From NCBI GenBank assembly GCA_019112875.1, contig DXIO01000091.1:58507-122506 (forward strand): a DNA stretch of 64,000 nucleotides, given 5' to 3'. This stretch comes from Candidatus Aquabacterium excrementipullorum (GTDB lineage: Bacteria; Pseudomonadota; Gammaproteobacteria; Burkholderiales; Burkholderiaceae_C). Below, piece after piece: positions 59,704 through 64,000 of the stretch. How positions within the stretch are numbered: position 1 is the stretch's first letter; every line of letters begins with the position of its first letter. The notes beneath the pieces were generated by a model that ran no database searches, was not told the DNA's origin, and worked only from the letters and a program-made list of their open reading frames with translations. The translations under genes were made by a program, and so were the position numbers.

Positions 59704-60069
59704 TCAGCCGAAGGCTTTGATCTTGGACAGCAGTTCTTCAGGATTGACCGGCTTGACCACGTAGTCCTTGGCGCCCTGGCGCAGGCCCCACACGCGGTCG
59801 GTCTCCTGGTTCTTGCTGGAACAGATGATCACGGGGATGTCGGCATAGGCCGGATCGCGCGTGATGGCGCGCGTGAGCTGGAAGCCGTTCTGGCCGGGCA
59901 TCACCACGTCCATCAGGATCAGGTCGGCGCGGTCTTCCTGCAGGCGCTTGAGGGCGTCTTCGCCGTTCTCGGCGGTTCGCACCTGGTAGCCGCGCTTGGT
60001 CAGCAGCTCGGACAGCACGTGCAGTTCGGTCTTGGAATCGTCGACCAACAAAATCTTCTGAATCGGCAT
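59704..60069 (-). CDS. pilH: Response regulator PilH
   Basis: 'KILLVDDSKTELHVLSELLTKRGYQVRTAENGEDALKRLQEDRADLILMDVVMPGQNGFQLTRAITRDPAYADIPVIICSSKNQETDRVWGLRQGAKDYVVKPV'. Confidence 0.94.
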   Translation of the reverse strand: MPIQKILLVDDSKTELHVLSELLTKRGYQVRTAENGEDALKRLQEDRADLILMDVVMPGQNGFQLTRAITRDPAYADIPVIICSSKNQETDRVWGLRQGAKDYVVKPVNPEELLSKIKAFG

Positions 60070-60113
60070 GTTCACATCCTTGGAGTTCTACGGGGCCTGC
60101 GCGCCAATGCGCA

Positions 60114-60530
60114 TCAGGCGCCGGGGGATTCGGTCGTGGCGCGGGCGGTGAAGGTGGCCACCGCCTGCAGCAACTGATCCTTGGTGAAGGGCTTGGTCAG
60201 ATAGTCCTGCGAGCCCACCATGCGGCCGCGCGCCTTGTCGAACAGCCCGTCCTTGGACGACAGCATGATCACCGGCGTGGCGGCGAACTTGGGGTTGCGC
60301 TTGATGATGGCGCAGGTCTGGTAACCGTCGAGCCGCGGCATCAGGATGTCGCAGAAGATGATGTCCGGCAGGTGGTCGTTGACCTTGGAGAGCGCGTCGA
60401 AACCGTCCTCGGCCAGCAGCACTTCGTAGCCACCCTGCTTGAGGAAGATCTCGGCACTGCGCCGGATGGTGTTGCTGTCATCGATGACAAGCACCTTGGT
60501 GGGTACGCGATCCCCTGCGTCAGATCCCAT
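60114..60530 (-). CDS. pilG: Response regulator PilG
   Basis: 'KVLVIDDSNTIRRSAEIFLKQGGYEVLLAEDGFDALSKVNDHLPDIIFCDILMPRLDGYQTCAIIKRNPKFAATPVIMLSSKDGLFDKARGRMVGSQDYLTKPF'. Confidence 0.94.
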   Translation of the reverse strand: MGSDAGDRVPTKVLVIDDSNTIRRSAEIFLKQGGYEVLLAEDGFDALSKVNDHLPDIIFCDILMPRLDGYQTCAIIKRNPKFAATPVIMLSSKDGLFDKARGRMVGSQDYLTKPFTKDQLLQAVATFTARATTESPGA

Positions 60531-60612
60531 GTCGCTCACGAAACGAATCCTCCAGCGATCGCCCCGGGTGTCAGGCCCCGGCAACAGGCCAGGCAGACAC
60601 CGGCACGGCGCT

Positions 60613-60786
60613 TCAAATCTGCACCATCTCGAAATCGTCCTTGCGGGCCCCGCATTCCGGGCAGACCCAGTTCATCGGCACGTCTTCCCAGGCCGTGCCG
60701 GGCGCGATGCCTTCTTCGGGCAGCCCTGCCGCCTCGTCGTAGATCCATCCACAAATCAGACACATCCAGGTACGGGAAGCTTTCAC
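60613..60786 (-). CDS. Rubredoxin
   Basis: VKASRTWMCLICGWIYDEAAGLPEEGIAPGTAWEDVPMNWVCPECGARKDDFEMVQI; two CxxCG-type motifs; GTG start at 60786. Confidence 0.95.
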   Translation of the reverse strand: MKASRTWMCLICGWIYDEAAGLPEEGIAPGTAWEDVPMNWVCPECGARKDDFEMVQI

Positions 60787-60953
60787 GTTTTCAGGGCCGG
60801 CATGAATACAATCGACCCATTGTAGCCACGCCAACCCTCACGAAACGCAGGGTTTCTGGGCACTTCTACCCACGGGCTCCCTGGTGTAACGATTCAATAC
60901 AACTCTCTTTTGCACCCAGGGCCTTCCATCACGGAAACACACCGGCAGACTAC

Positions 60954-61904
60954 ATGACGCCCATCTCCGCATCCCCTCAGGACCCTGGCCTTCCCGACGA
61001 ACAGGCGCTGGAGCCCAGCACGCCGGCGTGCGTGCTCACCTTCAACGTGAACGACCCGAGCGGCGCCTCCGGCATCTCGGCCGACATCACCACCGTGGCC
61101 TCCATGGGGGCGCACGCGCTGCCCGTGGTCACCGGCGTGCTGGTGCGCGACACCGCCGAGGTGTTGGACAGCTACGACATCGACGCCGATGCCGTGGTCG
61201 AACAGGCCCGCACCATCCTGGAAGACACGCCCATTTCCGCCTGGAAGGTCGGCTTCCTGGGCAGCGCCGAGAACGTCAGCGCTGTCGCCGAGATCCTGGC
61301 CGACTACTCCGACGTGCCGCTGGTGGTCTACCTGAGCAACGTGTCCTGGCTCGATGAAGAGCGCCAGTCCTCCTACCTGGACGCCTTCAAGGAACTGATC
61401 CTCCCCTCGGCCACCGTGCTGGTGGGCAACCACCAGACGCTGACCGACCTGCTGCTGCCCGATTGGGAATCCGAGCGCACGCCCTCGGCGCGCGAACTGG
61501 CCGTGGCCGCCAACGCGCTGGGCACCCAGTTCGTGCTGGTCACCGGCATCCAGTTGCCCGACCAGTTCATCGACAACGTGCTGGCCTCGCCGCAAGGCGC
61601 CCTGGCCGGCGAGCGCTTCGAGCGCTTCGAGACCAGCTTCGTGGGCGCTGGCGAGACCCTGTCGGCCGCGCTCACCGCCATCCTGGCCACCACCGAGGCG
61701 GTGGACCAGGCCGTGTCCGAGGCCCTGAGCTTCCTGGACCAGTCGCTCGACTCGGGCTTCCGCCCCGGCATGGGCGGCGTCATCCCCGACCGCTTCTTCT
61801 GGGCACTGCCGCCCGAAGGGCCAGGCGAAGGCGATCCCGACGGTGGTGAAGGCCACGGAGCCGACGAGCCCAACACCCCGCCCAACCCCCGCCATGTCCA
61901 CTGA
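60954..61904 (+). CDS. ThiD/PdxK-like ribokinase-fold protein, divergent
   Basis: '[41 protein letters not shown]' similar to ThiD N-terminus; '[14 protein letters not shown]' anion-hole region. Confidence 0.8.
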   Translation: MTPISASPQDPGLPDEQALEPSTPACVLTFNVNDPSGASGISADITTVASMGAHALPVVTGVLVRDTAEVLDSYDIDADAVVEQARTILEDTPISAWKVGFLGSAENVSAVAEILADYSDVPLVVYLSNVSWLDEERQSSYLDAFKELILPSATVLVGNHQTLTDLLLPDWESERTPSARELAVAANALGTQFVLVTGIQLPDQFIDNVLASPQGALAGERFERFETSFVGAGETLSAALTAILATTEAVDQAVSEALSFLDQSLDSGFRPGMGGVIPDRFFWALPPEGPGEGDPDGGEGHGADEPNTPPNPRHVH

Positions 61905-63207
61905 TTCCCGCGCCCAAGCCACCAACCAGTCCCTGTTCGAACGCGCCCAGGCCGTCATCCCCGGCGGCGTGAACTCGCCCGTGCGCGCTTTTCGGGCCGT
62001 GGGCGGCACGCCACGCTTCATCGCCCGGGCGCAGGGCGCCTACATGTGGGATGCCGAAGGGCAGCGCTACATCGACTACATCGGCTCCTGGGGCCCGATG
62101 ATCCTGGGCCATGGCCACCCCGAGGTGCTCGACGCCGTGCGCAAGGCCGTGGAGGAAGGCTTCTCCTATGGCGCGCCTACCGAGCGCGAGATCGAGCTGG
62201 CCGAGGAGATCCTGAAGCTGGTGCCCAGCGCCGAGCAAGTGCGCCTGGTCAGCTCGGGCACCGAGGCCGCCATGAGCGCCATCCGCCTGGCGCGCGGCGC
62301 CACGGGTCGCGCCAAGCTGGTCAAGTTCGAAGGCTGCTACCACGGCCACGCCGATGCCCTGCTGGTCAAGGCCGGCTCGGGCCTGGCCACCTTCGGCCAC
62401 CCCACCAGCGCGGGCGTGCCCCCCGAGGTGGTGCAGCACACGCTGGTGCTCGAATACAACAACGTCGCGCAGCTTGAAGAAGCCTTTGCCGAACAAGGCA
62501 GCGAGATCGCCTGCGTGATGATCGAGCCCATCGCCGGCAACATGAACTTCGTGCGCGCCAGCGTACCGTTCATGACCCGCCTGCGCGAGCTGTGTACCCA
62601 GCATGGTGCGCTGCTGGTGCTCGACGAGGTGATGACGGGTTTCCGCGTGGGCCTGCACAGCGCCCAAGGCCTGTACGCGCAGCTGATCCCCGGCTTCAAG
62701 CCCGACCTGTCGGTGTTCGGCAAGGTGATCGGCGGGGGCATGCCACTGGCGGCCTTCGCCGGGCCGCGCGCCATCATGGAACAGCTGGCACCGCTCGGTC
62801 CGGTCTACCAGGCCGGCACGCTGTCGGGCAACCCGGTGGCCACGGCCTGTGGGCTGGCCACGCTCAAGCTGATCCAGCGTCCTGGCTTCTTCGAGGCCCT
62901 GGGCCAGCGCACCCGCGACCTGACCGACGGCCTGCTCGCCGTGGCGCGCGAAGCCGGCGTGCCCATGGCGGGTGACTGCCAGGGCGGCATGTTCGGCTTC
63001 TTCTTCGGCCCCGAGCTGCCGCAGAACTACCCCGCCGTGCTGGCCACCGACAAGGACCGCTTCAACCGGTTCTTCCACCAGATGCTGGACGGCGGTGTCT
63101 ACCTGGCGCCGGCGCTGTACGAGGCTGGCTTCGTCAGCGCCGCGCACACGGCGGACGACATCGCGGCCACGCTGGACGCGGCACGCCGCGCCCTGACGGC
63201 GGGTTGA
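61894..63207 (+). CDS. hemL: Glutamate-1-semialdehyde 2,1-aminomutase
   Basis: '[66 protein letters not shown]', '[18 protein letters not shown]'. Confidence 0.97.
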   Translation: MSTDSRAQATNQSLFERAQAVIPGGVNSPVRAFRAVGGTPRFIARAQGAYMWDAEGQRYIDYIGSWGPMILGHGHPEVLDAVRKAVEEGFSYGAPTEREIELAEEILKLVPSAEQVRLVSSGTEAAMSAIRLARGATGRAKLVKFEGCYHGHADALLVKAGSGLATFGHPTSAGVPPEVVQHTLVLEYNNVAQLEEAFAEQGSEIACVMIEPIAGNMNFVRASVPFMTRLRELCTQHGALLVLDEVMTGFRVGLHSAQGLYAQLIPGFKPDLSVFGKVIGGGMPLAAFAGPRAIMEQLAPLGPVYQAGTLSGNPVATACGLATLKLIQRPGFFEALGQRTRDLTDGLLAVAREAGVPMAGDCQGGMFGFFFGPELPQNYPAVLATDKDRFNRFFHQMLDGGVYLAPALYEAGFVSAAHTADDIAATLDAARRALTAG

Positions 63208-63265
63208 GCCGGCCGCGTGCGCGCAAACCGCACGCGAACAGCATCACAACCACCCGATCAGGCGC

Positions 63266-63294
63266 GTGGCAGTGTCACGGGGGCGGCTTAAAAT
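63266..63294 (+). promoter_or_regulatory. Candidate promoter of mpl (possibly leaderless)
   Basis: GTGGCA-N17-TAAAAT with the -10 ending 7 bp before the ATG at 63302; flanked by inverted repeat GGGGCGG/CCGCCCC (63280-63301). Confidence 0.5.
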
Positions 63295-63301
63295 CCGCCC
63301 C

Positions 63302-64000
63302 ATGCACATTCACATCCTCGGCATCTGCGGGACGTTCATGGGCGGCGTCGCCGCCCTGGCACGCGAGGCAGGCCACAAGGTCACGGGTTGCGATGCGGGT
63401 GTCTACCCGCCGATGAGCGACCAGTTGCGGGCACTGGGCATCGACCTGATCGAAGGTTATGGCCCCGAACAGATCGAGTTGAAACCCGACCTGTTCGTGG
63501 TGGGCAACGTGGTGTCACGCGGCAATCCCCTGATGGAAGCCATCCTCGATGCCGGCCTGCCCTACACGAGCGGACCGCAGTGGCTCAGCGAGAACGTGCT
63601 GCGCGGCCGCCATGTGCTGGCCGTGGCCGGCACGCACGGCAAGACCACCACCACCTCGATGCTGGCCTGGATCCTGGAAGACACGGGCCACCAGCCAGGC
63701 TTCCTGGTCGGCGGCGTGCCCGAGAACTTCGGCGTGTCGGCCCGCCTGGGCCGCGTCGATGACGCCAGCCGCCCCGGCACCGGCCACCCCTTCGTGATCG
63801 AGGCCGACGAGTACGACACCGCCTTCTTCGACAAGCGCAGCAAGTTCGTGCACTACCGTCCGCGCACGGCCGTGCTCAACAACCTCGAGTTCGACCACGC
63901 CGACATCTTCCCGGACCTGGCCGCCATCGAGACGCAGTTCCACCACCTGGTGCGCACCGTGCCGCGCGGCGGGCGCCTGGTCGTCAACGCGCGTGAAGAC
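63302..64000 (+). CDS. mpl: UDP-N-acetylmuramate:L-alanyl-gamma-D-glutamyl-meso-diaminopimelate ligase, truncated by window edge
   Basis: 'MHIHILGICGTFMGGVAALAREAGHKVTGCDAGVYPPMSDQLRALGI', 'VLAVAGTHGKTTTTSMLAWILE', 'IEADEYDTAFFDKRSKFVHYRP'. Confidence 0.96.
   Translation, partial: MHIHILGICGTFMGGVAALAREAGHKVTGCDAGVYPPMSDQLRALGIDLIEGYGPEQIELKPDLFVVGNVVSRGNPLMEAILDAGLPYTSGPQWLSENVLRGRHVLAVAGTHGKTTTTSMLAWILEDTGHQPGFLVGGVPENFGVSARLGRVDDASRPGTGHPFVIEADEYDTAFFDKRSKFVHYRPRTAVLNNLEFDHADIFPDLAAIETQFHHLVRTVPRGGRLVVNARED

Noticed and set aside
60372-60953. N-terminal extension of the ThiD-like ORF across pilG and rubredoxin
   Set aside because: Antisense to real genes; homology begins just after ATG 60954.

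Overview
High-GC chromosomal window, probably from a Burkholderiales-type betaproteobacterium (inferred from gene content and synteny; not tested). I see about 55 supported coding regions and no CRISPR array, prophage, transposase or rRNA operon. Recognisable blocks, in order: a partial GT9 glycosyltransferase; a large PAS/GGDEF protein; alaC; a GAF protein coupled to a pseudo-receiver; LysR with a divergent HSL-type hydrolase and an RND efflux tripartite operon; an HAF/PEP-CTERM-like protein; a tandem pair of paralogous membrane-anchored Val/Pro/Ile-rich proteins; a B12-radical SAM (BchE-like) protein; AraC/MFS/MDR; a PEP-CTERM protein; gshA; eutBC plus a small coupled ORF; rarA; a DEAD-box helicase with a long structured leader; lolA; a PA14/PEP-CTERM protein; ftsK; a Crp/Fnr regulator; trxB; rpmBG; a desaturase; plsC-pyrC'-pyrB-pyrR-ruvX; algH; phr; a diguanylate cyclase; the pilGHIJ-chpA cluster; rubredoxin; a thiD-like gene with hemL; and mpl. 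The most interesting signals are several likely pseudo-enzymes in otherwise routine loci (GxSxG Ser->Glu hydrolase, dihydroorotase homologue without metal-binding His, ThiD-like kinase with GAGE, receiver without phospho-Asp), the tandem VPV/IPV repeat paralogues, a switch-like RNA leader before the DEAD-box helicase, a nested palindromic intergenic element of about 250 bp, a possible leaderless mpl promoter and an unannotated 35-aa membrane micro-ORF. I did not identify a single clear-cut new defence or mobile system.
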